This document shows, piece by piece, positions 1 to 8,726 of a DNA stretch of 22,255 bases. The first letter of the stretch is position 1; each line of letters begins with the position of its first letter. The stretch is from a virus, in the IMG/VR virus record IMGVR_UViG_3300030380_000443, positions 1 to 22,255 of that record. One strand, 5' to 3'. The notes below the pieces were generated by a model that did no database searches, was not told the DNA's origin, and saw only the letters and a list, made by a program, of their open reading frames with translations. Position numbers and translations under genes: made by a program.

Positions 1-36
1 AGAGATGGTGGTATGACACCAGCAAAACCTAATTAA
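1..36 (+). CDS. 3' end of an upstream virion gene (partial)
   Basis: The first frame reads eleven codons ending RDGGMTPAKPN and then a TAA, two bases before the next gene. The gene begins left of the window, so its product cannot be identified. In short-tailed phages the major capsid gene commonly sits just before the head-tail adaptor gene, so a capsid C-terminus is a reasonable guess from position alone. A second frame is also open for the first 29 bases (RWWYDTSKT), so even the reading frame is not certain. Confidence 0.4.
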   Translation, partial: RDGGMTPAKPN

Positions 37-38
37 TC

Positions 39-227
39 ATGGCTAAAGGTGTAAAACATTATAAAAGAGATGGAACTGAACATAAAGGCAGTATGCATAA
101 AATGCCTAATGGTCAATTACATACAAACAAAACTCACACTAAAACAAGTGTAAGACTTTTTCATTTTAATGAGCTAAGTAAAACTGCAAAGAAAAAAGCT
201 AAAAGCAAAAATAAAGGCAAAAAATAA
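39..227 (+). CDS. small Lys/His-rich phage protein, 62 aa
   Basis: A 62-residue, strongly basic protein beginning MAKGVKHYKRDGTEHKG and ending in a run of lysines (KKKAKSKNKGKK). The middle, HKMPNGQLHTNKTHTKTS, is rich in His, Asn and Thr. It has no hydrophobic segment, so it should be soluble and could bind DNA or another virion part. Small proteins of this style occur in marine phages near the capsid and tail genes, but I know of no assigned function. Its TAA overlaps the next ATG (TAATG), which suggests translational coupling to the adaptor gene. The start is the first ATG after the preceding stop; no clear Shine-Dalgarno sequence precedes it. Confidence 0.7.
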   Translation: MAKGVKHYKRDGTEHKGSMHKMPNGQLHTNKTHTKTSVRLFHFNELSKTAKKKAKSKNKGKK

Positions 228-994
228 TGGCAACAACATATCTTGATTTAACTAATGAAGTACTAAGAGAACTTAATGAAATACCATTGACTTCTGCAAA
301 CTTTGCTAACGCAACTGGACTTCAACAGTTTGTTAAAGATTCTGTTAATAAAGCTATTTATGATATAGCAAATCAAGAACCACAATTACCTTTTTTTGCT
401 ACAGGTGAAAGTGGAGATACAGACCCTTTTTATGGTAATGTAACTGTTGCAACTGTAGCTGGTACGAGATGGTATGAATTAAAAGCATCGAGTTCTAGTG
501 TTGCAGATGATTTTGCTTCAGTAGATTGGGATGATTTTTATTTGACAACAATTAATGTGTCAGGAGAATCAGCTCCTTTTGTTTCACGTGGTTTAAGATT
601 TTTAAATTTAGCAGACTGGAAAAGATATTATAGAGATTCTGAAAATGCAGACGATGCAGATACACAAGCACACGGAGAACCTAAATTTGTAATTAAATCT
701 CCTGATAGCAGAAAGTTTGGACTTAGTCCTATTCCTGATAAAGTATATAATGTGCATTTTTATGCATTTGATAGACCAACTAAACTTAGTGCACATGGAG
801 ATACAATAGTTTTTCCTGAACAACATAGTAATGTTATTACTTCAAGAGTTCGTTATTACGTGTGGCAGTTTAAAGAAAGCCCACAACAAGCTGCATTTGC
901 TTTAGATGATTATAAAAAAGCTATAAAATATATGAAATCTAGCTTAATTAATCCAACACCTAAAGAAATGACAGACGATAGAAGATATTTTTAA
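227..994 (+). CDS. head-tail adaptor / tail tubular protein A-like
   Basis: A 255-aa soluble protein. The N-terminus, MATTYLDLTNEVLRELNE followed by an FVKDSVNKAIYDI helix, resembles adaptor (gp11-like, phiEco32/SU10-type) proteins of short-tailed phages, which form a ring between the portal and the tail nozzle. The middle is mixed beta strand with aromatic and acidic residues. The C-terminal helical part (VRYYVWQFKESPQQAAFALDD) is typical of proteins that count residues in gp10/gp11-type families. It lies just before a nozzle-like gene, the usual podovirus order. The fold call rests on recognition of the N-terminal style and gene order; a structural-neighbour search would settle adaptor versus another tail protein. 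The start overlaps the previous stop. Confidence 0.6.
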   Translation: MATTYLDLTNEVLRELNEIPLTSANFANATGLQQFVKDSVNKAIYDIANQEPQLPFFATGESGDTDPFYGNVTVATVAGTRWYELKASSSSVADDFASVDWDDFYLTTINVSGESAPFVSRGLRFLNLADWKRYYRDSENADDADTQAHGEPKFVIKSPDSRKFGLSPIPDKVYNVHFYAFDRPTKLSAHGDTIVFPEQHSNVITSRVRYYVWQFKESPQQAAFALDDYKKAIKYMKSSLINPTPKEMTDDRRYF

Positions 995-997
995 AAT

Positions 998-2602
998 ATG
1001 GCAAGAGCACAACCATACACTGTAGCTTGTCAGGGTGGATTAGTAACAGCTTCTAATCAGATAGATTTACTAAGAACTCCCGGAGTAGCAACAGAACTTT
1101 TAAACTTTGAATCATCTATTGAAGGTGGTTACAGACGTATTAATGGTTTTTCAAAGTTAGGAGGGAGTAGTGCAGTACAACCTACAGGAGGTACAGATAC
1201 TTTTTTAGGAGTTATACCTTATGCTGATGGAGTTGTTGCTTGTATAAGTGATGATATTTATTTTACACAAGATGGAATAAACTACTTACAAATAAATAGA
1301 AGTAGTGTATCAGGAAGTGGAGATAATCATACTGCTTTTACAGGTAGAAGTGTTTTAAATAGAACTTCACAAGGTCAAATAAGTTTTTCAATTTTTGAAG
1401 GTGCTACATTTGATTATGGTTTATTGGTTATTTGTGATGGAGCTAACAAGCCTTACTTTTTTAGAATGGAAGGAACTGGTTCTAATGTTAATACAAGAAC
1501 ATTTTTTAGTGGTGAAATAACTGTTACCGGTACAAAGTTTGCTACACATGGAACTATTCATGATAAACATTTAGTTGTTGCTGGTGTTGAAGATAATTTA
1601 AATAGTATATTTTATAGTGGCACACTAGACCCAACAGACTTTACAAGCACAGGGTCAGGCTCAATAACACTAGAAGACCAAGTAGTAGGTATTAAAAGTT
1701 TCCGTAACGAACTATTTATATTTTGTCAGAATAGTATTTTTAAACTACAAGATATAAATGGTACTCCAAAAATTGTACCTGTTACTAAAAATGTAGGTTG
1801 TCTAAGTGCATATACAATCCAAGAGATTGCTGGTGACTTAATATTCTTAGCACCGGATGGACTAAGAACAGTTGCTGGTACAGCGAGGATTGGTGACGTT
1901 GAGTTAGGAACTGTTTCTAAACAGATACAACCTGTTTTAACAAACTTAGCACAAAACATAAATAATTTTATAATTAATAGTGTTGTTATTAGAGAAAAAT
2001 CTCAATATAGATTATTTTATACAAATACAAGTGTAGTAAATGCTGTACAAAAAGGAATTATAGGAACACTAAGAACTAATGGTTTTGAGTGGTCTGAAAC
2101 AAAAGGAATAGAAGTTACAGCAATAGGTTCAGGATTTAATAAAGATGGTGTTGAAGAATATTATCATGGTGATACTGATGGTTTTATTTATCTACATGAT
2201 TCGGGTAACGACTTTAATGGAAGTAATATATTAGCAAGATATACTACTCCTAATTATGATTATGGAGATTTAGGAACTTTAAAAACTTTACATTATGTAA
2301 GAGTTTCTATATCAGCAGAAGGAATAGTAACACCTGAAATGCAAGTTAAATACGATTTTGATAGTACAAATACTCCACAACCACCTAGTAATTTTCCGTT
2401 TGGTACGGTAAATCCACAAGCAGTATTTGGAGATGCTGTATTTAATACAAATATTTTTGGAGGTGCAGGAGCACCGATGGTAAGAATTCCATTACAGGGA
2501 AGTGGAACAAGTAATAATTTTACAGTAATAACAGAAGATACAAAAGCACCATATAAAATTAATGGTTTATATGTAGACTTTATACCTTCAGGTAGGAGAT
2601 AA
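998..2602 (+). CDS. tail nozzle / stabilisation protein-like (tail tubular protein B role)
   Basis: A 534-aa, beta-rich protein that follows the adaptor gene by three bases. It begins MARAQPYTVACQGGLVTAS, then has the segment LLRTPGVATELLNFESS, which places it with the beta-propeller-like nozzle or stabilisation proteins of podoviruses (T7 gp12-like or P22 gp10-like role). Repeated short strand pairs such as DDIYFTQDGINYLQI and NSIFKLQDINGTPKIV fit propeller blades. It has no signal peptide or membrane segment. It would form the lower tail tube through which DNA leaves. Assignment is from gene order, size and overall character; whether it is closer to the T7 or the P22 family cannot be told here. 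The start sits in a TAAAATATG junction without a strong Shine-Dalgarno sequence. Confidence 0.6.
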   Translation: MARAQPYTVACQGGLVTASNQIDLLRTPGVATELLNFESSIEGGYRRINGFSKLGGSSAVQPTGGTDTFLGVIPYADGVVACISDDIYFTQDGINYLQINRSSVSGSGDNHTAFTGRSVLNRTSQGQISFSIFEGATFDYGLLVICDGANKPYFFRMEGTGSNVNTRTFFSGEITVTGTKFATHGTIHDKHLVVAGVEDNLNSIFYSGTLDPTDFTSTGSGSITLEDQVVGIKSFRNELFIFCQNSIFKLQDINGTPKIVPVTKNVGCLSAYTIQEIAGDLIFLAPDGLRTVAGTARIGDVELGTVSKQIQPVLTNLAQNINNFIINSVVIREKSQYRLFYTNTSVVNAVQKGIIGTLRTNGFEWSETKGIEVTAIGSGFNKDGVEEYYHGDTDGFIYLHDSGNDFNGSNILARYTTPNYDYGDLGTLKTLHYVRVSISAEGIVTPEMQVKYDFDSTNTPQPPSNFPFGTVNPQAVFGDAVFNTNIFGGAGAPMVRIPLQGSGTSNNFTVITEDTKAPYKINGLYVDFIPSGRR

Positions 2603-2607
2603 AAACA

Positions 2608-5397
2608 ATGGCAAGTTACATTAGACAAAGTTCGTTTGCAGATGGTGATACAATTACTGCTGCATTATTTAACAACGAATTTAACCAAATCGTAAACGCT
2701 TTTCATAATTCAACAGGGCATAAACACGATGGCACAACAGCCGAAGGTCCAGTTATAGGATTAATTGGAGATGCAGGAGAAACATCTCCTAATAATAAAG
2801 TTTTAATTGATACTTCTAATAATCATATTGAATTTTATGTAGAAGTATCTAGTAGTCCTGTACAACAAATAAGAATACAAGATGGGGCTATTGTTCCAAT
2901 TACAGATAATGATATAGACTTAGGAACATCATCTTTAGAATTTAAAGATGCTTTTTTTGATGGCACAGTTACTACAGATGCATTAGTAGCAGATACAGCA
3001 GATATAAATGGTGGTACAATAGATGGAGTTACAATAGGTGGCTCTAGTGCTGGTGCAATCACAGGGACAGCTATTACAGGTACAAGTTTTGTTATAGGTT
3101 CAGCAGATATAAATGAAGCTGAACTAGAAACGATTGATGGTGTAACTGCTGGTACAGTTTCAGCTAGTAAAGCAGTTGTTGTAGATAGTAATAAAGATAT
3201 TGCAAGTTTTAGAAATGTTACTCTAACTGGAGAACTGGATGCAGCAACACTTGATATATCAGGTGATGCAGATATTGATGGTACATTAGAAGCTGATGCA
3301 ATTACTATTGCAGGTGTAACATTAGCAGAAACAATCTCCGATACAGTCGGAGCTATGGTTAGCTCTAATACTGAAACAGGTATATCTGTAACTTACGATG
3401 ATTCTGATAACACATTAGACTTCGTAATCGGTTCAGGAGTTATAACAAATGCTATGTTAGCAAACTCTACAGTTTCTTTTGGTGGTATAAGTTTAGCATT
3501 AGGTGCTTCAGATGCTACACCAGCTTTTGATTTATCAGATGCTACAAATTATCCAACATCAAGTTTATCAGGAACAATTACAAATGCTCAATTAGCAGGT
3601 TCTATTGCAAATGCAAAACTTGCAAACTCCTCAATAACAGTAAGTGATGGCTCAAGCTCTACAGCTATTTCATTAGGTGATACATTAACCTTTGCCGGAA
3701 CATCTAATGAAGTTGAAGTAGGAGAAAGTTCAGGTACAATTACTGTAGGTTTACCAAGTGCTACTCAGATAACAACATCGTTAGGTGTTGGTGGTGGTTC
3801 AACAAATGGTGTTCAGATATCTCAAGGTGCTATTGCTATTAAAAATGGTGGGACACAATCATATGTAGATTTTTATTGTGAATCATCTAATGCTCACAAA
3901 GCAAGATTACAAGCTCCAGCTCACTCTGCGTTTAGTGGTGATATTGTTGCAACTTTACCAGCAACTACAGGTACGTTAGCTTTAACAAGTGATATACACA
4001 CAACTGAAGAGTTACAAGATATTATTGGAGCTATGTTTAGTTCTAATACTGAGTCGGGTATTACAGTTGAATATCAAGATTCAGATGGTACAATCGATTT
4101 AACAGTTGGAACTCTTAATCAAAATACTACAGGTTCAGCAGCTACTTTAACAACTCCTAGAACTATTCATGGTGTATCATTTGATGGTTCAGCTAATATT
4201 GATTTAACAGAAGTTGTACAAGATACTGTTGGTGCTATGTTCTCAAGTAATACTGAAACAGGTATTGCAGCAACATACGAAGATGGTGATGGTACAATAG
4301 ACTTAGTTATAGGTAGTGATGTTATTGTAAACTCTATGATAGCAGATGATGCTATTGATTCAGCTCAAATAGCTGATGGAGCAATCGATACAGTTCATAT
4401 TGCAGACGACCAAGTTACAGGTGATAAGTTATCTAATGATATAACTATTGCTAATGACTTAACAGTTGCAGGAAACTTAGTAGTTACTGGTAGTACAACA
4501 CAAACAGGTGCAACAGTATCTAACTCTAACTTCCAAGCATTATCTAATAATAATAGTGGTAATGCTACAGACTTTGGTTTTTATGGTAAGTATGTAGAAT
4601 CTAGTACAACTAAATATGCAGGTTTGTTTTTTGATGCTTCTACTGATAATACCTTTAGATTATTTGTAGATACACAAACAGAACCTAGTACAACAGTTAA
4701 TACAGGTGCTACAGGATACGCAGCCGGAACATTAGTAGCCAATGTAACAGGTGATGTAACAGGTGATGTAACAGGTAATGTATCAGGGACAGCAGCTACA
4801 GTAACAGGTGCAGCTCAATCAAACATTACAAGTCTTGGTACACTTACAACACTTACAGTTGACAATGTAATTATTAATGGTACTACTATTGGTCATACAG
4901 ACGACACAGACTTAATGACTGTGGCTGATGGAGTATTGACAGTAGCCGGTGAAGTTGATGCAGTAAGTTTAGATGTTTCCGGAGATATAGATGTTGATGG
5001 AACTGCTAATTTAGATAATACAGATATAGATGGAACTTTAAATACTTCCGGTGTAGTAACATCACAAACTTCTGCAAATATTTCGCAAGTAGCTCTTACA
5101 TCAAGTTCTAATGCAGTTGCTTGGGATGCATCAGCAGCAGCTAATGCTTTTCATTTAACTACAGAAAATACAACTTTTTCAGCACCAAGTAATTCTGTTG
5201 AGGGTGCGATTATTTCAGTTGAGATAGCTCAAGGTGGTACACCTAGAACTATTGCATTTAACACAGTTTTTGAATTTGCAGCAAGTACAGCACCGACTAT
5301 TACTGCAACAGCAAATAAAACAGATATATTTGCATTTAGATATAATGGTTCAGTTTGGCAAGAAATTGGAAGAGTACAAAACTTAGCACAAACATAA
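2608..5397 (+). CDS. long repetitive tail fibre protein, 929 aa
   Basis: The N-terminus (residues about 8-50) carries the FADGDTITAALFNNEFNQI and GHKHDGTTAEG signature seen on many marine phage fibres, probably the part that anchors the fibre to the tail. The body is rich in Gly, Thr, Asp and Ala, with runs such as DIDGTLEADAITIAG and NGGTIDGVTIGGSSAG that suit a long trimeric beta shaft. Three copies of a roughly 32-residue module (GAMFSSNTETGI...DGTIDL) and a 4-copy VTGD stretch are annotated separately. The last ~75 residues (from SAPSNSVEGAIISVEIAQGG) look like a compact beta-rich cap. It would bind or reach the host surface. A good Shine-Dalgarno (AGGAG) precedes the start, and it heads a block of fibre genes. 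Confidence 0.75.
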   Translation: MASYIRQSSFADGDTITAALFNNEFNQIVNAFHNSTGHKHDGTTAEGPVIGLIGDAGETSPNNKVLIDTSNNHIEFYVEVSSSPVQQIRIQDGAIVPITDNDIDLGTSSLEFKDAFFDGTVTTDALVADTADINGGTIDGVTIGGSSAGAITGTAITGTSFVIGSADINEAELETIDGVTAGTVSASKAVVVDSNKDIASFRNVTLTGELDAATLDISGDADIDGTLEADAITIAGVTLAETISDTVGAMVSSNTETGISVTYDDSDNTLDFVIGSGVITNAMLANSTVSFGGISLALGASDATPAFDLSDATNYPTSSLSGTITNAQLAGSIANAKLANSSITVSDGSSSTAISLGDTLTFAGTSNEVEVGESSGTITVGLPSATQITTSLGVGGGSTNGVQISQGAIAIKNGGTQSYVDFYCESSNAHKARLQAPAHSAFSGDIVATLPATTGTLALTSDIHTTEELQDIIGAMFSSNTESGITVEYQDSDGTIDLTVGTLNQNTTGSAATLTTPRTIHGVSFDGSANIDLTEVVQDTVGAMFSSNTETGIAATYEDGDGTIDLVIGSDVIVNSMIADDAIDSAQIADGAIDTVHIADDQVTGDKLSNDITIANDLTVAGNLVVTGSTTQTGATVSNSNFQALSNNNSGNATDFGFYGKYVESSTTKYAGLFFDASTDNTFRLFVDTQTEPSTTVNTGATGYAAGTLVANVTGDVTGDVTGNVSGTAATVTGAAQSNITSLGTLTTLTVDNVIINGTTIGHTDDTDLMTVADGVLTVAGEVDAVSLDVSGDIDVDGTANLDNTDIDGTLNTSGVVTSQTSANISQVALTSSSNAVAWDASAAANAFHLTTENTTFSAPSNSVEGAIISVEIAQGGTPRTIAFNTVFEFAASTAPTITATANKTDIFAFRYNGSVWQEIGRVQNLAQT
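3340..4317 (+). repeat. three dispersed copies of a ~32-residue fibre module
   Basis: Copies lie at 3340-3435, 4018-4110 and 4222-4317 within the 929-aa fibre gene. Each encodes GAM(V/F)SSNTE(T/S)GI followed by an aromatic strand, an acidic D-x-D turn, and (T)(L/I)D(F/L)xxG. The second and third copies are closest to each other. The DNA differs at many third positions, so these are old protein-level duplications and not recent DNA repeats. They are likely repeated structural units of the fibre shaft, and they are possible sites for recombination between phages. Confidence 0.8.
4744..4791 (+). repeat. 12-bp tandem repeat in fibre gene
   Basis: The unit GTAACAGGTGAT occurs twice exactly (4744-4755, 4756-4767), then with one change (4768-4779), then as a decayed copy (4780-4791). 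It encodes VTGD VTGD VTGN VSGT. Being in frame, changes in copy number would lengthen or shorten the fibre shaft by four residues per unit without breaking the gene. Confidence 0.85.
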
Positions 5398-5400
5398 TAT

Positions 5401-6789
5401 ATGGAAACATTACAACGTACAGCTAATCGTGGTAGTATATCTACGGATACGAGTTTTCAAGTAGATAACTCTTTAAAAACTGATGAACATGCAGGAGAAT
5501 ATTTTTATAGAAACAGTCCTACAGCAGGTAATAAAAGAACTTTTACTTTTAGTTTTTGGATAAAAAGAACACAGCTTACGGGCTATGTTGCTGACCCATA
5601 TTTAATGAGTCAAGGAAGTAATCAGCGTTTTCACTTTGCAGGAGATTCTTTAAGATTTATGTTTGATGGAAACTCAACTGAATTAGAAGCAAGTGGTAGG
5701 TTGAGAGATACGAGTGCTTGGTATCACGTAGTTTTAGCAGTAGATACAACACAATCAACAGCAGCAAATAGAGTGAAAGCATATCTTAATGGTCAAGACT
5801 ACCCTTGGAATAATACTAAGTATCCTTCTCAAAACTCAGAAAGTGGTTGGATGTCAGGTTCAAGTATGTATTTTAATACAAGAGATGGAGATGGTGCATA
5901 TCATAATTCAGCATATTGGGCAGAAGTTGTTGTAATAGATGGACAACAATTATCTGCTACAGACTTTGGAGAATTTGATTCTGATACTGGTATTTGGAAG
6001 CCTAAAAATGTAAGTGGATTAAATTTTGGTAATGAAGGGTTTTATTTAAATTTTCAAGACTCTTCTGATTTAGGTGCTGATGTTAGTGGTAACAACAATG
6101 ATTGTACCCTTAACAACATAGCAGCAGCAGACCAGTCAACAGATACTTGCACCAATAATTTTTGTACTATAAATGTTATTAATTTAAGTACACAAACATT
6201 AACAGAGGGTGCAACAAAAATAGTTTCTACTGATAATACTTCAAGAACATCTTTTGGAACTATGGCTGTATCTAAAGGTAAGTGGTGGTGGGAAGGTAAA
6301 ATACAAGTTTATGAAAGTGCTGATTCTTATCCTTGTATTGGTGTTACAGGTGATTTAGATAATCCACCAGCAACTTCCGCACAATTATGGAAAGGCAATC
6401 ATGTAGTTGTATTAGCTAAAGCACAAAAATGGGTTACTAATGATACAGGCTATTCATATGGAACAGCTTATGCTGACAACGACATTATTAATATAGCATT
6501 GGATATGGACAACCATATTATGTATACATATAAAAACGGAACTATTGATGATGCTAGTGGTATAAATTTTTCTAGTCAAAGTGCTGCGACTGCTGATGAT
6601 TTTTACATACCAATAAATCTTGTTTATGTAACAGGTGGTGGCTCAAGTTGGGAAATGAACTTTGGTGGATATGCAAATTATACAATATCAAGTGCAGAAA
6701 GTGATGCTAATGGCTATGGAAATTTTGAATACGCACCACCAACAGGCTACTATGCCTTATGTAGTAAGAATTTAGCGGAGTTTGGATAA
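5401..6789 (+). CDS. LamG- and SPRY-like fibre / receptor-binding subunit, 462 aa
   Basis: The first ~180 residues look like a concanavalin/LamG-type domain: the strand RTFTFSFWIKRTQ is followed by SAWYHVVLAVDTTQS and a VKAYLNGQ turn, the usual order in that fold. Residues about 280-400 resemble a SPRY-like beta sandwich, with KGKWWWEGKIQVYE, a CIGVTGDLDN strand, then DIINIALDMDNHIMYTYKNG. Such lectin-like folds bind sugars, so a receptor-binding or decorating role on the fibre is likely. It ends with the GYYALCSKNLAEFG segment that in related proteins leads into the domain found in the next gene. Its stop overlaps the next start (TAATG). There is no clear Shine-Dalgarno sequence at its own start. 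Confidence 0.7.
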   Translation: METLQRTANRGSISTDTSFQVDNSLKTDEHAGEYFYRNSPTAGNKRTFTFSFWIKRTQLTGYVADPYLMSQGSNQRFHFAGDSLRFMFDGNSTELEASGRLRDTSAWYHVVLAVDTTQSTAANRVKAYLNGQDYPWNNTKYPSQNSESGWMSGSSMYFNTRDGDGAYHNSAYWAEVVVIDGQQLSATDFGEFDSDTGIWKPKNVSGLNFGNEGFYLNFQDSSDLGADVSGNNNDCTLNNIAAADQSTDTCTNNFCTINVINLSTQTLTEGATKIVSTDNTSRTSFGTMAVSKGKWWWEGKIQVYESADSYPCIGVTGDLDNPPATSAQLWKGNHVVVLAKAQKWVTNDTGYSYGTAYADNDIINIALDMDNHIMYTYKNGTIDDASGINFSSQSAATADDFYIPINLVYVTGGGSSWEMNFGGYANYTISSAESDANGYGNFEYAPPTGYYALCSKNLAEFG

Positions 6790-7892
6790 TGGCTTATACA
6801 ACAATAGACGACTCTTCAGCACATTTTCAGACAGAAACATATACTGGTTCAGGTGCAAATACAACTGTAACTTTTAGTGGTAATTCAGATTTAAAACCCG
6901 ATTGGTTGTGGATAAAAAATAGAGGTGCAAGTTATGGTCATTTTGTAGTTGATTCAAGTAGAAATATAAGTTATGCACAAAACTCAAGTAACGCACCTTA
7001 TTTAGAAGCAGAATCTTCAGCATTAGAAAATAATAATCAAAACTGGATGCAATCTGTAAATACTGATGGTTTTACTACAGGAATATCAGAACATATAAAT
7101 TCAAACTCAGGTTCATCTTTTGTTGCTTGGGCTTGGAAGGGTGCTGGAGGTACAACAAGTTCTAATACAGATGGTGGAATTACAACTACACTTCAAACAA
7201 ATTCAACAGCAGGATTTACTATTGGAACTTATACTGGTAATGGTGGTTATTCAACTATTGGTCATGGTTTAGGTGCTATTCCAGACCTTGTAATTATTAA
7301 AGGTAGAGATGGAAATGGGCTTGGTGGTGCAGCTCAATATTGGGTAGTTGGAATGCCTAATACAACAACTTTTGGAAATGGTGGTAGTAAACATTTATTT
7401 TTAGACACAGATTCTGCAATCGCAACTAATACTACTATGTGGTATAACACTAACTTTACTACAACAACAATTCCTATAGGACCACATGCAGCAATAAATG
7501 GTAATACTGCAAAATATGTTTTTTATGCTTTCAAAAACATACAAGGTTTTAGTAGAGTGGGTGAATATACAGGTGCTGGTAGTAATTCTCCATTTGTTTA
7601 CACAGGTTTTAAACCAGCTTTTGTTCTTATTAGAAGAACAGATGCAGCAAACAGTTGGGGAATTGTAGATAATAAACGAGATGTTTTTAATACTAATAGT
7701 GATACTGAAACTTTATTTGCTGATTTAACAGCAGCAGAATCTAGCACTTATAAATTAGATTTATTATCTAATGGATTTAGACCTAGGAGCAATCACAGTA
7801 TTTTTAATCAAAATTCGGGTAATTATGTCTATGTAGCATTTGCAGAAAATCCATTCGTAACATCAACAGGTATCCCAACAACAGCGAGGTAA
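6789..7892 (+). CDS. second fibre subunit with tryptophan-rich beta domain, 367 aa
   Basis: Begins MAYTTIDDSSAHFQTETYTG and contains two similar halves. The first has DLKPDWLWIKNRGAS and FVAWAWKGAGG. The second has TIGTYTGNGGYSTIGHGLG, a PDLVIIKGRDG strand, YVFYAFKNIQGFSRVGEYTG, and then KPAFVLIRRTD, with a closing YVYVAFAENPF. The repeated pattern 'P-D/A-hydrophobic-V/W-hydrophobic-I-K/R' suggests two or three copies of one beta-rich fold. This type of sequence is common in marine phage fibres, often in the same polypeptide as LamG/SPRY parts. Here it is a separate gene joined by a TAATG overlap to the preceding one, so the two products are probably made in equal amounts and assemble together. 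Receptor specificity cannot be read from the sequence. Confidence 0.65.
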   Translation: MAYTTIDDSSAHFQTETYTGSGANTTVTFSGNSDLKPDWLWIKNRGASYGHFVVDSSRNISYAQNSSNAPYLEAESSALENNNQNWMQSVNTDGFTTGISEHINSNSGSSFVAWAWKGAGGTTSSNTDGGITTTLQTNSTAGFTIGTYTGNGGYSTIGHGLGAIPDLVIIKGRDGNGLGGAAQYWVVGMPNTTTFGNGGSKHLFLDTDSAIATNTTMWYNTNFTTTTIPIGPHAAINGNTAKYVFYAFKNIQGFSRVGEYTGAGSNSPFVYTGFKPAFVLIRRTDAANSWGIVDNKRDVFNTNSDTETLFADLTAAESSTYKLDLLSNGFRPRSNHSIFNQNSGNYVYVAFAENPFVTSTGIPTTAR

Positions 7893-7895
7893 ATT

Positions 7896-8477
7896 ATGTG
7901 GGCATTAATAGAAGATAATAACATAACACAAGTTTTTACAAGACCTAAAGCACTAACTATTGGAGATGTAAACTATCCTAGTAATATATTTACTATGTGG
8001 TCTAAATCTGAGTTAGAAGCTATTGGCATTTATGAGGTTGTTATTGACAACTCAAACTTAAAAGATAAAGAGTATTACATAAATACTGACCAATCTTTTA
8101 ACTTTGCAAGTAATACAGTAACTGCAAGTTATGGTACAGCTACAGCTAAATCTTTAAATGATGTTACCGATGAAGATGGTAATATTACTAGAGGTTTAAA
8201 ATATAAATATAAAGAAAATATAAACGCACAAGCTGGTAATATTTTATCAGATACTGACTGGATGGTTATTAGAGAAGCTGATGGTGGAACAGCTATGCCA
8301 AGTAATATTAAAACTTGGAGAGCTAGTGTGCGTACAAAAGCTAACGCTATGGGTACACAAATAGACAATGCAGCAGACGTTGATGCTTTAGCAACTTTAT
8401 ATGCGTACACTAATACTGGAACTGAAGAAAATCCAGTGTACACAAGACCTCTAGGTGAGTTTCCGGAGCTAAGTTAA
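7896..8477 (+). CDS. tail-fibre-associated / assembly-like protein, 193 aa
   Basis: A 193-aa protein with a short N-terminal beta domain (MWALIEDNNITQVFTRPKAL), a middle part with a lysine-rich turn (LKYKYKENINAQAG), and a C-terminal helical part with LSDTDWMVIREADGG and IKTWRASVRTKANAMG. The 'D-T/S-D-W...R' followed by a helical W-R segment is characteristic of tail fibre assembly and DUF4376-like proteins that follow fibre genes. It may be a chaperone that folds or attaches the preceding fibres, or a minor virion component. It has a GAGG Shine-Dalgarno close to its start, and its TAA overlaps the next start (TAATG). Confidence 0.55.
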   Translation: MWALIEDNNITQVFTRPKALTIGDVNYPSNIFTMWSKSELEAIGIYEVVIDNSNLKDKEYYINTDQSFNFASNTVTASYGTATAKSLNDVTDEDGNITRGLKYKYKENINAQAGNILSDTDWMVIREADGGTAMPSNIKTWRASVRTKANAMGTQIDNAADVDALATLYAYTNTGTEENPVYTRPLGEFPELS

Positions 8478-8719
8478 TGGAAATATCACCTTACATAGTT
8501 TGGAATATTTTTATAACTCTTGTATTAGCACCTATTTGGTTTCAGATTAGACAGAATTCAACAGAGCTTAAAAGACAAGATATATTACTAAATAAAACCC
8601 GTGAAGAAATTGCAAAAGAATATGTCACAAAAACTGAGTTAAAAGATGATATGGATACTATCATTGATAGAATGAAAAAAATTGACGAAAAACTTGACAA
8701 ACTCTTTGAACGACAGTAA
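8477..8719 (+). CDS. small membrane-anchored coiled-coil protein, 80 aa
   Basis: Residues about 6-24 (YIVWNIFITLVLAPIWFQI) form one hydrophobic segment. The remaining 55 residues are charged and heptad-like (LKRQDILLNKTREEIAKEY..., then DDMDTIIDRMKKIDEKLDKLF), so a coiled coil projecting from a membrane or a virion-associated helix is likely. This topology is seen in inner-membrane spanins and holin accessory proteins. It sits among fibre and virion genes, however, and I saw no lipoprotein partner, so no function is assigned. Translation is coupled to the upstream gene by TAATG, with CCGGAG upstream. Confidence 0.65.
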   Translation: MEISPYIVWNIFITLVLAPIWFQIRQNSTELKRQDILLNKTREEIAKEYVTKTELKDDMDTIIDRMKKIDEKLDKLFERQ

Positions 8720-8726
8720 AATATAG

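Noticed and set aside
608-826. 72-aa frame on the minus strand in the adaptor gene
   Set aside because: It is a shadow of the strongly supported plus-strand gene, with Cys/Ile/Phe-rich content typical of reverse reading of AT-rich DNA. The same holds for the minus frames at 1726-1959, 2293-2628, 2835-3062, 8129-8443, 8542-8733, 8639-8845, 10953-11210, 14063-14311, 17270-17599, 19167-19349 and 20868-21089.
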